DNA of 64,000 bases. Source: Endotrypanum monterogeii (Eukaryota; Euglenozoa; Kinetoplastea; Trypanosomatida; Trypanosomatidae). Of the stretch, positions 10,260-23,722 are shown piece by piece. Under the pieces are notes generated by a model. The model searched no databases. It was not told the DNA's origin and saw nothing but the letters and a program-made list of their open reading frames with translations. Location: NCBI GenBank assembly GCA_000333855.2, contig CM007318.1, forward strand, positions 947,605 through 1,011,604, read 5' to 3'. The translations under genes and the position numbers were made by a program. Position 1 is the stretch's first letter, and each line of letters starts with the position of its first letter.

Positions 10260-12408
10260 TTTGGCATAGCGTGTGGAGTGGATTAGGGTAGAGGGGGCTC
10301 ACGTGAACGATACTGTAGAGGTTGGCCGCTACTCTCGATCTACCTATCAACCGACAAAAAAAATTCCCCTCAAAAGAGATCATCAAATCACCAGGAAAAA
10401 AGGGAAGTAAGCATAACTAAGGGAGGGCGAGAGGTGGAGAGGAGGAAAAGAAAAAATCAACCCCAATTTCCCATACCCATCCCCTGATAAAAAAAAAAAG
10501 GAGATACATTAAAAACACGAAAAGTAAAAAAAAAAGTAGGGAGAGAAAAAGATGAACAGAAACACAAGAGGATACACCCCCTCACGCTTTTCCCCCTTCC
10601 CTTACCCCCTCCCTCCGCCACACACACCCGAAGAGGGGGGAGAGGTACATGTACCCGTGCGCACACTTTTTTCTTTTTGACAGATGCTCTCCACAGCATC
10701 AACAGAGGAAAAATAACTAATAGGCGAAGTGCGTACGAGGAGGGGGGGAGAGAGGTGTGGACGACCTACGTGAAATACAAGCGATGAGCAGAATAGGGTT
10801 CTCTGTGTGTTAGGCTGTTGATTTTTTTTCTCACTCTGTCGCTTCCTAGCACGACTCAGTTTATCTCTTGTATCTCTTTTTTTTTTATTTGTGGGATTGC
10901 ACAGAGGACGTACATGAAAGGCTGATACGACATACATACATTTTGACGGAGGTGATAGCACTTGAGGGGGCTCATAAACGTGCGGGGTAGGGGGAAGGGG
11001 GGGGTGTCACATTTCATTTTTTTTTTGTGAGTGCGTGTATCCCTTTCAGAGGTTTACTTTTCATGTCTCAAAAAGCGCATTGAATTCTTTTTATTTTTCC
11101 TCTCGTGATTTGGCCCCCTCACCCCTCCTTTCTTTTTTTTCCTCCCGTGTTTCACTGTGTGTGGGTGTGTCCGTATTCTTCGTGTGCCTGCCTTTCTCTT
11201 TGTTCTCTTTTGTGTGTGCTTGCCTATATCGTGCTAATTGCTTGGTGTTGCGTTCGTCCGTCTGTTTTTTTTTCCTCTATCCTCTGCTCACGGCTGTTCA
11301 TGTAGGCACTTTTCTCTAGGTGTTTACCGACGCATTCACACATGGTATATATATATATTTATATGTGCATTCCAATAAAAGAGCATGTGTTAGTTGCAAC
11401 GGTGATGTCAAGTGCGAAAAGATGCGAGCGTGGGACGAGGCACCGAGCGAAGCGAAACGGTGCGCATGTGAGGTGGGCCGAGGAAAAATGAAAAAAATAA
11501 AACAGGGCATTTTTTTTTTTTTGAATTGGCGCTCAAACGCCGCCAAATGCCTGTAAGATGGCGATTTCTCAATTCCTACCGCAGCCACAACAGAGAGGGG
11601 GGGGGGAGGAAATATATTCCCTCGTTTCTTTCGTTTTTTTTTTTAATTTCGCTTGTTGGAGTTGTCTATCACTGAAGATTTTTTGACGACAATGACGGCC
11701 AAACAAACGGAAGGAGCGCACACGAACACGCACATACAATAAAAAAGGTTTTTTTTTTGCTGTAGGGAAAAGGAAAATATCAAATATATACACGGAGAAA
11801 AGCTGCAGAACCAAGAGAGAGATTCCCTAACAAAAAAAAAACGAAGAGGGAGGAGGAAAAGAAACCAATCAAAGTCTAATGCAAGGAAAAGAGGCGGAAG
11901 CAGAGTTGGGCGAAGAGGGGGGAGACATGAGCCGAGTAGCGATCACGCCGCCCTCATCTCCTCCATTTTTCTTTCCCTCTTTTTTCCTATCAGGAAGAAC
12001 GAGAGGGAAACAAGCTTACGCAAAATCACACGAACACATGGACAGGCCTATCACTCAGCATCGTCTATTAAGGGCACTGTTGTTCATAGGCGATACCAGG
12101 AATGACAATGTGAGTAGAGGAATTAGATAAATCATATTTTTGTGTATTTGCGGAGAACACAAATGGGGGCCACCCTGCAGCTTAAAAAAGAAAACACAAA
12201 CACACACAGGCACTTGAATAAAAAGGGTTGGATGCCTGTAGAGCGATGGTCAGGTGTGGGAGGATTTCTTTAGCACTTTCTTTTGTATCTTTGCCCCTCC
12301 TCTTCTAGAGCCGTGTTTTTTTTTTCTTCCTTTCGGTTGCTGCTAAATTGTGTGTTTTCTAATTTCCGACTTACTTACTCTTTTTTTTTTTTGCCATCTC
12401 CTTTGCCT

Positions 12409-12409
<1 letters not shown>

Positions 12410-12459
<50 letters not shown>
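12410..12459 (+). repeat. Compound (CA)n-(TA)n microsatellite
   Basis: A CA run passes directly into about 18 TA units. The same CA-then-TA arrangement recurs near 34.8 kb and 60.4 kb. Confidence 0.95.
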
Positions 12460-12461
<2 letters not shown>

Positions 12462-12538
12462 AGGTTATATAGTAGAGTGCGTGTGCTCAGTTTTTTCTTG
12501 TTCGTTAATCTTAGCACTGTGTTGTCGAGTCTGTTAGG

Positions 12539-12592
12539 GTTGTTGTTGTTGTTGTGTGTGTGTGTGTGTGTGTGTCCGTGTGTGTGTGCGTG
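12539..12592 (+). repeat. Compound (GTT)n-(GT)n repeat
   Basis: About five GTT units run into an imperfect GT tract. Confidence 0.9.
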
Positions 12593-13240
12593 CTTTTTCC
12601 CCCTCTTTCGCTTCCTAATGTCGGAGTGTTGGCCTACCCTTTTTTTTTTCTCACGTTTCAAACGCCCTCTCCACTCTCTTGTGCCATCAGCATTACGGTT
12701 CATCGTTCACTCTTGTGTTGTCTTTTTCTTTTTTCTTCTGGGGTGTAAATCGGTCTTGAAACATACAAAATTAAACAAACAAAAGACGAATTGATTACAT
12801 TTCGCTCTCTCACCCCCTTTTTTTTTTTTCTGTAGTCCGTGATCTGCCTTGTGTGGATGTTTATGGAACGGGGAGGTCTTTGAACTCGTTCATGTTCACC
12901 TCGAACAGGCACGCCACTTTCGGTGTGTGACCTCAACAGGGTGAGGGGTTAAACGAGCGACACAGTGTCCAGTGTGTTGTCTCTGCCACCATGCTGTCGT
13001 CTTTCGTGTTTTCTGCACTGCACACGGTAGACTTCTCTCTGAGGGTGAGGGGGGTGTCACCCTTTCGCCCTCGGTACGCATCGCATCTCTGCCGCATCGA
13101 TGGTGTCTTCGCTTCCAAGGAAAGCGAGCATGGATGGGAATGAAAAAAAAAATCAACTGATGCTCATCTTCGAGATAATCGGTTGAGGAGGAATAGAAAC
13201 CTTTACTTTTTCTCCGTCCTCATTCCGGGTCTGTACTGGG

Positions 13241-13270
13241 CCCCCCTCCCTCCCTCCCTCCCTCCCTCCC
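13241..13270 (+). repeat. (CCCT)n repeat
   Basis: About seven CCCT units on the + strand, so G-rich on the - strand. Confidence 0.9.
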
Positions 13271-13673
13271 ACGTGCACACGGCTTCTCCATTCTCTGCCT
13301 CTTCCCTGCTTTTGTTCCTTCCTACCTTGACCGGCGCGGAACTGTCGGTGAATTGGGTCCACATATCATGCTCTCTACACCCGCTTCTTTGTGACATTGA
13401 GTCTGCCTACTGTGGTTGCCTGGATCGTAAGGAAGTTCGGTGGACAGCCACCGATAGGACGTCGCTCTGAGAAGGTGACGACTGCCACAGACAAGTCAGC
13501 CGCCGGCTGCCGCTACCTTCCCTTTCTTTTACCAGATTTTCCCACAGGGTTTGCACACGCGCGCAAAACAAAGAAAAAAAAGTGCCTTTTGGCCATTGCT
13601 CGCACCGTCGTCTGCAACCCCCCTCGGGCTTCTATCGCCGGTCACAGCGTAATTTTTATTTTTTTTCAAAAAT

Positions 13674-13675
<2 letters not shown>

Positions 13676-13712
<37 letters not shown>
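13676..13712 (+). repeat. (CA)n microsatellite
   Basis: About 17 CA units upstream of the AP-3 mu gene. Confidence 0.93.
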
Positions 13713-13718
<6 letters not shown>

Positions 13719-14008
13719 CGCACCCTTCGCCCGTTCAGCTTATTTATACGTGGTTGCGTTGCCTCTCCTTTACCTCTTCACTTTTACTGGGAGCTCGCGC
13801 TGTGTGTCTATTTCCGTTTATCATCATAAAAAAAGAGAAGTGCGCTGTCGTTCTTCGCCTTTACACTCCTCCCGCCAGTGTACTAGTTCGACTTCCAGCA
13901 ATAAGGAAAAAAAAAAGAGACAAAGTCGACTACAAAACATTTTTTTTTTTCTCGCCTGTTTCGTTCGGCGTGCTGACTATCGACGTTTTTTAAACCCTAC
14001 GGAACGCG

Positions 14009-15418
14009 ATGCTGTCATGCATTTTTTTAGTCAATGAGCATGGCGAGGTGATTGTGGAACTGCAGTTCGGGGAGAGAATTCCTCGCTCAACGCTGGAGGG
14101 GTTCTGGTCCACTTTCATGGCGCCCTGGAAGGGACTCAGCGAAGCGCCAGCGGCCATTGTTGCCTACGGTGGCACTGTGTTTTCGCATATCCACCGCAAC
14201 AACGTGTTCCTCGTCGGCACATACCCTTGTGATGATGCGGCGTTGGTCGTGCTGGAACAACTCTCTCTCGTGGCCCGGGTCCTCACTGCCTACCTTAGTG
14301 AGGTTACAGAGAACACTGTTCGGGAAAATTTCTCAATTGTTTATCAGCTGCTACAGGAGATGTTTGATTATGGTTACCCTCTCACCACGGAGCTCTACGC
14401 ATTGGAGGAACTGGTGCCACGACCGACGCTTGAGAACCGCGTGCGCACGATTCTCGACACGCCTCTTGTGAGCAAGGTGATGCCAGTCAGCGGTCGCACT
14501 GCCATCGGGGTAGGCAGCCGGCAAGTGAACAGTTATCTCGGAGGTGTGCCGTGGCGGGACCCGGAGGCGCGTCACAGCACGAACGAAATACTCTTCGACG
14601 TGATTGAGTCACTCGACTACGTCCTGGACAGTGAAGGCCGCTGTGTGAGAGCAGCCGTGCAGGGCAGTATCGAAGTGAACTGTCGGCTAAGCGGCATGCC
14701 GGACGTGATACTGCGCCTGCGCGATGTTGACGCCGTTGTGGACGACGTTGCTTTTCATCGTTGTGTTCGACTTGACCGCTACGAGCATGATCGTACGCTG
14801 TGCTTCATCCCCCCTGACGGCAAGTTCACCTTGATGAAGTATACTTGCAAGACATCCTTGCAGATGCCACTGCCCCCCTTTTACGTGACGCCGCAGGTGA
14901 CATTCAATGGTTTAGGTGGCCGTTTTACCTGCATGGTAGGCATCCGTGGTGGCGGCACGGGTTTCTCCTCTGTCATTGAGAAAGACAAAGAGGTCCAGCG
15001 ACTGTCGGTGCGCCTTGTCTTGCCGCCGAATACATCATCGCTCACGGTAACGAACTGCTCGAGCGGGACAACGGTTTTCGACCGCTCCAAAGGGACGCTG
15101 ACGTGGAACGTGGGGAACTTAACACACTCTGCAACACCGTCACTCGGCGGCGAGTTTTTGTTTGAGCCCAAGGGTGGTAGCGGCAGTGGCGGGGGAAGGG
15201 GGGAGACTGCATTGTCGTCGTCGAAGCCGGCGCACGTGGAAGTTCGGGGGGCCAAAATCGGAAATGCCACCTTGGCCACTGTTTCCTTCCAACTTCCCAA
15301 TAGAATCATGAGTGGCCTTCGGGTAGACTCGGTGCAGGTTCTGAACGAGATCGGTAAGCCGTACAAGGGACTCAAGTACCAGACGCAGTCTGGGAAGTAC
15401 TTTATCCGAGGGGCATGA
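14009..15418 (+). CDS. AP3M: AP-3 adaptor complex subunit mu
   Basis: A 469-residue medium (mu) subunit of a clathrin-type adaptor. Residues 1-140 form a longin-like domain beginning MLSCIFLVNEHGEVIVE; the ENFSIVYQLLQEMFDYGYPLTTE segment near 113-135 is a mu-subunit hallmark. From about residue 189 (TNEILFDVIESLDYVLDSEG) to the end is the mu-homology domain. It includes LSGMPDVILRL, the CIRF-W-like CVRLDRYEHDRTLCFIPPDG, and the terminal PYKGLKYQTQSGKYFIRGA. The match to remembered metazoan AP-3 mu is clearly better than to AP-1 or AP-2 mu, notably the IPPDGxF and YKGxKYxTxxGKxxxR segments. AP-3 sorts membrane proteins to lysosome-related organelles, including acidocalcisomes in trypanosomatids (family knowledge). 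A Gly/Ser-rich insertion (GGSGSGGGRG) lies near residue 391. Confidence 0.93.
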   Translation: MLSCIFLVNEHGEVIVELQFGERIPRSTLEGFWSTFMAPWKGLSEAPAAIVAYGGTVFSHIHRNNVFLVGTYPCDDAALVVLEQLSLVARVLTAYLSEVTENTVRENFSIVYQLLQEMFDYGYPLTTELYALEELVPRPTLENRVRTILDTPLVSKVMPVSGRTAIGVGSRQVNSYLGGVPWRDPEARHSTNEILFDVIESLDYVLDSEGRCVRAAVQGSIEVNCRLSGMPDVILRLRDVDAVVDDVAFHRCVRLDRYEHDRTLCFIPPDGKFTLMKYTCKTSLQMPLPPFYVTPQVTFNGLGGRFTCMVGIRGGGTGFSSVIEKDKEVQRLSVRLVLPPNTSSLTVTNCSSGTTVFDRSKGTLTWNVGNLTHSATPSLGGEFLFEPKGGSGSGGGRGETALSSSKPAHVEVRGAKIGNATLATVSFQLPNRIMSGLRVDSVQVLNEIGKPYKGLKYQTQSGKYFIRGA

Positions 15419-16453
15419 GGCTCCCATTCGTGGAATGCGTGGCGCCGAGTCTCTGCGGGCACGCACGTTTATGGGTGAAACATTATTCTTGGGTGCTTAC
15501 GCTCAGCCTCCTCCTCCTTTCTCCCAAGCATGCTTGTTCTCGATGCAGCTGCTTCTCATGTACGACCTCGTCTACTGTGTGCAACATTCATTTCATGTTC
15601 ACATCCTTCATACGCAGACGCATACAAGCTGGAACTTATATACTCACAGTACTTGTGTCAAGGCCCAAATGCCACGAAACAGGGACTTCAATATGCTGCG
15701 AGGATCAGTAACTGTGGTGGGGGATGTCGTCTCGACAACCCTGCCACATCCCCTACGAGCCATCATTCTTCGCTTTCTAGTTTGTCCGACTCATTCTTGC
15801 TCGTTGTCGATTGCCGAGCTCCACGAGGCGGCGTTCTCGAGTCCCTAAGGGTTATTTCTAACTCGGATAGCATCGACTGTTAACGATGGCAAGGGGATCC
15901 GCTTTCATCACAACCGACTTTGCCGCGTCCGTGTGACGAAGGGAGATCCACTATTCTTTTCAGGTGATGGTCCAGGCGGGGCATCTACAATTGCATTCTC
16001 TTTATTATTCGGGGGAGTATCCCTTGTCAGCTTTGTCTAGCCACCCCTCTCTGTTTTACGGCCACCCTCTTTTTTTCCGTAGTCGAAGACATGTCGATCC
16101 ACTATTTCTTCTTCCATTTCTTCTTCCATTTTCTCTTCTTTATATTTTGCCTGTGATGTTGACTTTATGTGCATTGATGATACAGCTTTGGTGCTCCCGC
16201 CCCATCCGACGAACGCACACTCTGACGACACACACACACACACACACACACGCAGCGACCTTCTCTTCCCTCTTAGATTCTTTTGACACCTAGAGGTAAA
16301 TTTTTTTTTTTGGCAAAGTCGTCATCTCGAGTAACTTTGTTCTCCCCCTCCTCACCACTCTCTACGCGTTTCATTTTGCTACCCCTCTGGTAGCACCGCG
16401 CAGGCACACTTTCACTGTTCGTTTCACTTCGAGTGCAGCAACAGCGCGTAATC
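15419..16453 (+). other. Intergenic spacer, 1.0 kb
   Basis: No gene seen. It holds two adjacent copies of a TTTCTTCTTCCA-type pyrimidine repeat near 16,107-16,135 and a (CA)n tract at about 16,228-16,251. The TTTCACTGTTCGTTTCACTTC tract ending in AG at 16,432-16,433 is a likely splice acceptor about 20 bases before the ACBP start. Confidence 0.6.
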
Positions 16454-16723
16454 ATGACGACTGGGGAGTTGGAGAAATACTCCAAGCTGCTTTACCCACT
16501 GCGGTCAAAGATGTCAGTATCGCAGAAGATCGAAATGTATGGTTTATATTGCGTGGCAAGACATGACAGATGTACCCGCAAGCAACCAAGTCGTGTAAAT
16601 CTTCTTGAATACGGTAAGTGGGCTGCTTGGAAGAAGTATGAGAATATTGGCCAGCAGAAGGCCCGAGAGCTCTTCGTAGAGAAAGCAAAGGCGTTCATAA
16701 GCAAGTATCCGTCCAGCCTGTGA
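16454..16723 (+). CDS. ACBP: Acyl-CoA-binding protein (ACBP)
   Basis: An 89-residue single-domain protein, the usual length for a soluble ACBP, with the start at the first ATG after a probable splice acceptor. The family pattern is visible: SVSQKIEMYGLYCVARHDRC (helix 2), then GKWAAWKKYENIGQQKARELFVEKAKAFISKY (helices 3 and 4). ACBPs carry medium- and long-chain acyl-CoA esters in the cytosol and donate them to acyltransferases; in trypanosomes one ACBP serves GPI-anchor myristoylation (family knowledge). Against the mammalian protein as I remember it, the Tyr pair of helix 2 and the Lys before Trp (K55-W56) are kept. The Lys after the second Tyr is Cys33, and the helix-4 Tyr is Phe74. These changes may alter affinity or chain preference (inference). 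Confidence 0.88.
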   Translation: MTTGELEKYSKLLYPLRSKMSVSQKIEMYGLYCVARHDRCTRKQPSRVNLLEYGKWAAWKKYENIGQQKARELFVEKAKAFISKYPSSL

Positions 16724-20522
<3,799 letters not shown>

Positions 20523-21661
20523 GTTTTGTGCGACCTCGCATGTGCGCGCACCTGTGCGCTGACTGTCAACAGCACAGAAACCCTAAGCGGGGGAGGCGGG
20601 GGAGGGGGAGGCGGAGGAGCAGAGAGGTCTTCGACACAGATGAATGATTCTCCTCCTTTTCCTACTCCTTGCGTTTCTTGTTTTTCGCTTATTAGAGAGC
20701 GCTTTAAGTGTCATCGTGGTTCAAGTGAAGTTGGCAGCCGCTCGTTCGTCTGTTCCTTTTCCCATGGTGTATGATCGAGGAGAGCGAGCAACCTGTAAAG
20801 GTGTATATATATATATATTTTTGTGGACTCTTGCGTGTGTCTGTAGCCAAATCACAAAAAAAAACAAATCAACACAAAAAGGTGCAGCGCGCAGAGCTGA
20901 GAGAGACCGATTGAAAAGAAAACAAGAGGGGGGATAGCCATGATGGTCACTTGGTGCACAATTGTGTGTGTGTGTGTGTGTGTGGGTGCCTGCTAAGAGT
21001 CGCGCAATGCGAGAGTGGTACGCGGTTTGTCTGGCGGGCATTGAGGAGTGGGCTGTGTGGGGTCTTACGAGAGGGGCATACAAGTTCTGCATACTTACGG
21101 AGTTCCACGAATAGAAGATGTTGTGGTTACATTATCTTCGCTTTCATCGCATTTTTTTCGCTCCTCTTCCCTCTCCAGCTGCCCCCCTCCCCCCTCTGTT
21201 GGACACCCTCCTCTTGCGAAATGGGTCACTGACGCATCAAGAGATCGGATACATAATATCCTCCTATTCTTTTCCTCCATTGAGCGCATGCATTTGCCAC
21301 CTGTGTTTCTAGGCACTCAAGGGGCGGCGCATATGTGGCGGCGGGAGGGCGAGAGTGCAGGAGGACTGCAACATCTCCTTTTTTTTTCTCGTACCCTCCT
21401 CCCTTGGCTCACTTCTTCAGTGGATCATGATTTGCACAATGCCCTGATTGACTGTTTCTTTTCTATATCCACTCTTTCTAAATCTTGTCTCCTCCTCATC
21501 TTCCTCTGTGCTTGGCTTTGTATGGTACTGGAGGACAGAGAGCCGGCACGCAGCAAACGCTCGCGCAAATGTCTGTCATCCGGCCAGTGCACTGCCGGGA
21601 ACTGTATCAGGATAGGTATATATATCTATTTTATTGACGCGTTGTTAGTCTCCATTGCACA
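20523..21661 (+). other. Intergenic spacer, 1.1 kb
   Basis: No gene seen. It contains a G-rich run (GGGGGAGG repeats, about 20,586-20,620), a (TA)n tract near 20,802-20,818 and (GT)n near 20,963-20,982. A long pyrimidine tract at about 21,449-21,518 followed by AG at 21,532-21,533 is the best splice-acceptor candidate for the SUV3 gene. Confidence 0.6.
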
Positions 21662-23722
21662 ATGATATGGCGGCGACCGGTTTCCCTTGTTACCGCTGCA
21701 CAGTTACTTGCATCACCAGTGGGATTGCGTTTTTCTAGCACGTCTCAGCTACCGCAGTCGATCTCTGAGCGACGGCAGCAATTGCATCATGTCTGCGATG
21801 CCATCTACCGCAGCAGTACAGCGCGCGAGGCACTCCGGCAGACGATACATGAGCCATCTCACGAAAACGCCCTCCGTCTACTTCAAGAGTTTGAAAAGAA
21901 TTCTGGTGTGTGGCGCGATGATGCGTGGGCCGATGCCTTCCAAAGGGCCTCTTCACACCTGTCAAGCCAAATGAGACTTGTATTTCTCCGCTTTGCGCAG
22001 TGGCACACAGTACGCAAGGCGCCAACCAAGGTTGGGATGCACACACCATGGGATTGGTATCCCCAAGCACGTCTGACGCGCCGTCGATTTATTTTCCACC
22101 ACGGCCCCACTAACAGTGGAAAGACACACACCGCGCTCGAGGCGCTGGTGCAAGCACGCAGTGGTGTCTACTGTGCTCCTCTCAAGGCACTGGCAGCTCA
22201 GGTTTGGCACCGTATGAAACGGCGCGTCCCATGCGACCTCCTCATCGGTGACGAGCGCGTGTTCGGTGGGGCTGCAGAGCATGTTTCATGCACCGTGGAA
22301 ATGGCACCGGTGGACGTGCCAGTGGAGGTTGCGGTTATAGATGAGATTCAAATGATCGCCGATCGAGACCGCGGGTGGGCCTGGACGCGCGCGCTCCTTG
22401 GCTTGCCCGCGCGCGAGATTCACCTCTGTGGAGAAGCGCGCGCTTTGTCTCTGATCCAGAGTTTGCTCTACGCCACTCACGAGCGGAGGCACTTGACGTT
22501 AGTAGAGCACAAACGACTCGTGCCGCTAGTCGTCTCGCCGAGCCTTCGCTCCAGGCTTCTCCCGGAAACAGTGGAGAACGGCGATTGTTTTGTCTGCTTC
22601 TCCAAGAGGCAAGTCCTCAACCTTCGGGCAAGGCTGAATCGTCTTCCTGGCGTGGCGAGCTCCGCCATCTACGGCGCCATGCCATTCCAGGTTCGAGAGA
22701 CCGAGGCTGCCCGTTTCAACCGTGGGGCTACGAGGTACATCGCCGCTGCCGCTGCTTGTGGTGCTGATACGAACAACAGTGTCACCAGTTGTAGTGCGAG
22801 GCCGCACCGGGGCGTTCCGCCTTGCATGTTGTCGCCAACAACCGCAATGCCCCCAAGACACGTTCTCGTGGCCACCGACGCGATCGCCTACGGTCTCAAC
22901 ATGAACATTGAACGTATCGTCTTTACTGCAATGCGCAAGTTTGACGGAAACAGCATGGCTGAACTGCCGGCCGCGATGGTTCAGCAGATCGCAGGGCGCT
23001 CCGGCCGCTTCGGCGTTGCTCGGCAGCGTGCCACGGGTTTTTGCACCGTGTTGCACGAACGCGACATGAAGGCGTTGGACGAGACGATGTCTGCTCAGTT
23101 GGAGCCGATCGAAAAAGCGGGGCTGCTACCTACAAGCGACATCCTGCAGCTGTTTATCGAGTTGGAGAGGGCCAAGACGTACCAGGATGGCGAGAGAGAG
23201 AGAGATCTCGACGGTCGATCCTTTTTTGAACTTGTCTCGAAGTTTGCTTCATCCTGCTCAATGTCGCCGCTTTTTTTCCTCTGTGACATTCACCGCTCTT
23301 TGTTGCGTTTGGCTGAGATTCTCGAACCGGTCTCTGGCCTTTCCTTGATGGACCGCATTTTGTTTTGCTACCTACCGCTGAGCGATACAAGTACGGTCTC
23401 GCTGGAGCTGATTCGAGCCTATGCCACTGATCACGCTGCGGGGAAGCCAGTGGCTTTGCGGTTCGACGTTTTCTGCGCGGAGTTAGTGAGGCAGGCGGAG
23501 CTCGGGGCGGCGTCTGATGCGGGAGGGACACTTCAGCAATCCAGGCAGCATCCCCGCTCCTCGACAGAAATTATCACAGATCTTGAGCGGTGTTTCCGAC
23601 AGGCAGAGATGTACTGCTGGCTGTCATGGCGTTTTGGTAAGACGTTTGTGGAGCGTGAGAGGGGGCTCGAGCTGAAGGCGCTCATCTCCGCGGCATTGAT
23701 GCGGCTGAGCGGATCTGTGTAA
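21662..23722 (+). CDS. SUV3: Mitochondrial ATP-dependent RNA helicase SUV3
   Basis: A 686-residue Ski2-like superfamily 2 helicase. The N-terminus MIWRRPVSLVTAAQLL is basic and amphipathic, fitting mitochondrial import. Motif I is GPTNSGKTHTA with K154; motif II is the SUV3-specific DEIQ at 227-230 (not DEAD); ATDAIAYGLNMNI is motif V; QQIAGRSGRFG at 441-451 is motif VI. The C-terminal region holds the SUV3 helical domain. In trypanosomes SUV3 works with the exoribonuclease DSS1 in mitochondrial RNA turnover (family knowledge). An insertion of about 40 residues, Ala/Cys/Ser/Pro-rich, lies at about 358-398 just before motif V; the frame stays open, so it is a genuine insertion rather than a break. 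The ATG starts the leader-like sequence directly and no better start is seen. Confidence 0.93.
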   Translation: MIWRRPVSLVTAAQLLASPVGLRFSSTSQLPQSISERRQQLHHVCDAIYRSSTAREALRQTIHEPSHENALRLLQEFEKNSGVWRDDAWADAFQRASSHLSSQMRLVFLRFAQWHTVRKAPTKVGMHTPWDWYPQARLTRRRFIFHHGPTNSGKTHTALEALVQARSGVYCAPLKALAAQVWHRMKRRVPCDLLIGDERVFGGAAEHVSCTVEMAPVDVPVEVAVIDEIQMIADRDRGWAWTRALLGLPAREIHLCGEARALSLIQSLLYATHERRHLTLVEHKRLVPLVVSPSLRSRLLPETVENGDCFVCFSKRQVLNLRARLNRLPGVASSAIYGAMPFQVRETEAARFNRGATRYIAAAAACGADTNNSVTSCSARPHRGVPPCMLSPTTAMPPRHVLVATDAIAYGLNMNIERIVFTAMRKFDGNSMAELPAAMVQQIAGRSGRFGVARQRATGFCTVLHERDMKALDETMSAQLEPIEKAGLLPTSDILQLFIELERAKTYQDGERERDLDGRSFFELVSKFASSCSMSPLFFLCDIHRSLLRLAEILEPVSGLSLMDRILFCYLPLSDTSTVSLELIRAYATDHAAGKPVALRFDVFCAELVRQAELGAASDAGGTLQQSRQHPRSSTEIITDLERCFRQAEMYCWLSWRFGKTFVERERGLELKALISAALMRLSGSV

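Larger units (their letters stand above)
7639..14008 (+). other. Very long gene-free spacer, 6.4 kb
   Basis: I see no convincing coding region on either strand. The track is dominated by poly-T, poly-A, poly-C and poly-G runs and by microsatellites, so most long ORFs are simple-sequence artefacts. The least repetitive part is about 12,840-13,560, which is GC-richer and contains a 50-codon ATG ORF at 12,991-13,143 that I do not call as a gene. A pyrimidine tract at about 13,757-13,790 followed by AG near 13,793 could be the acceptor for the AP-3 mu gene. Confidence 0.6.
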
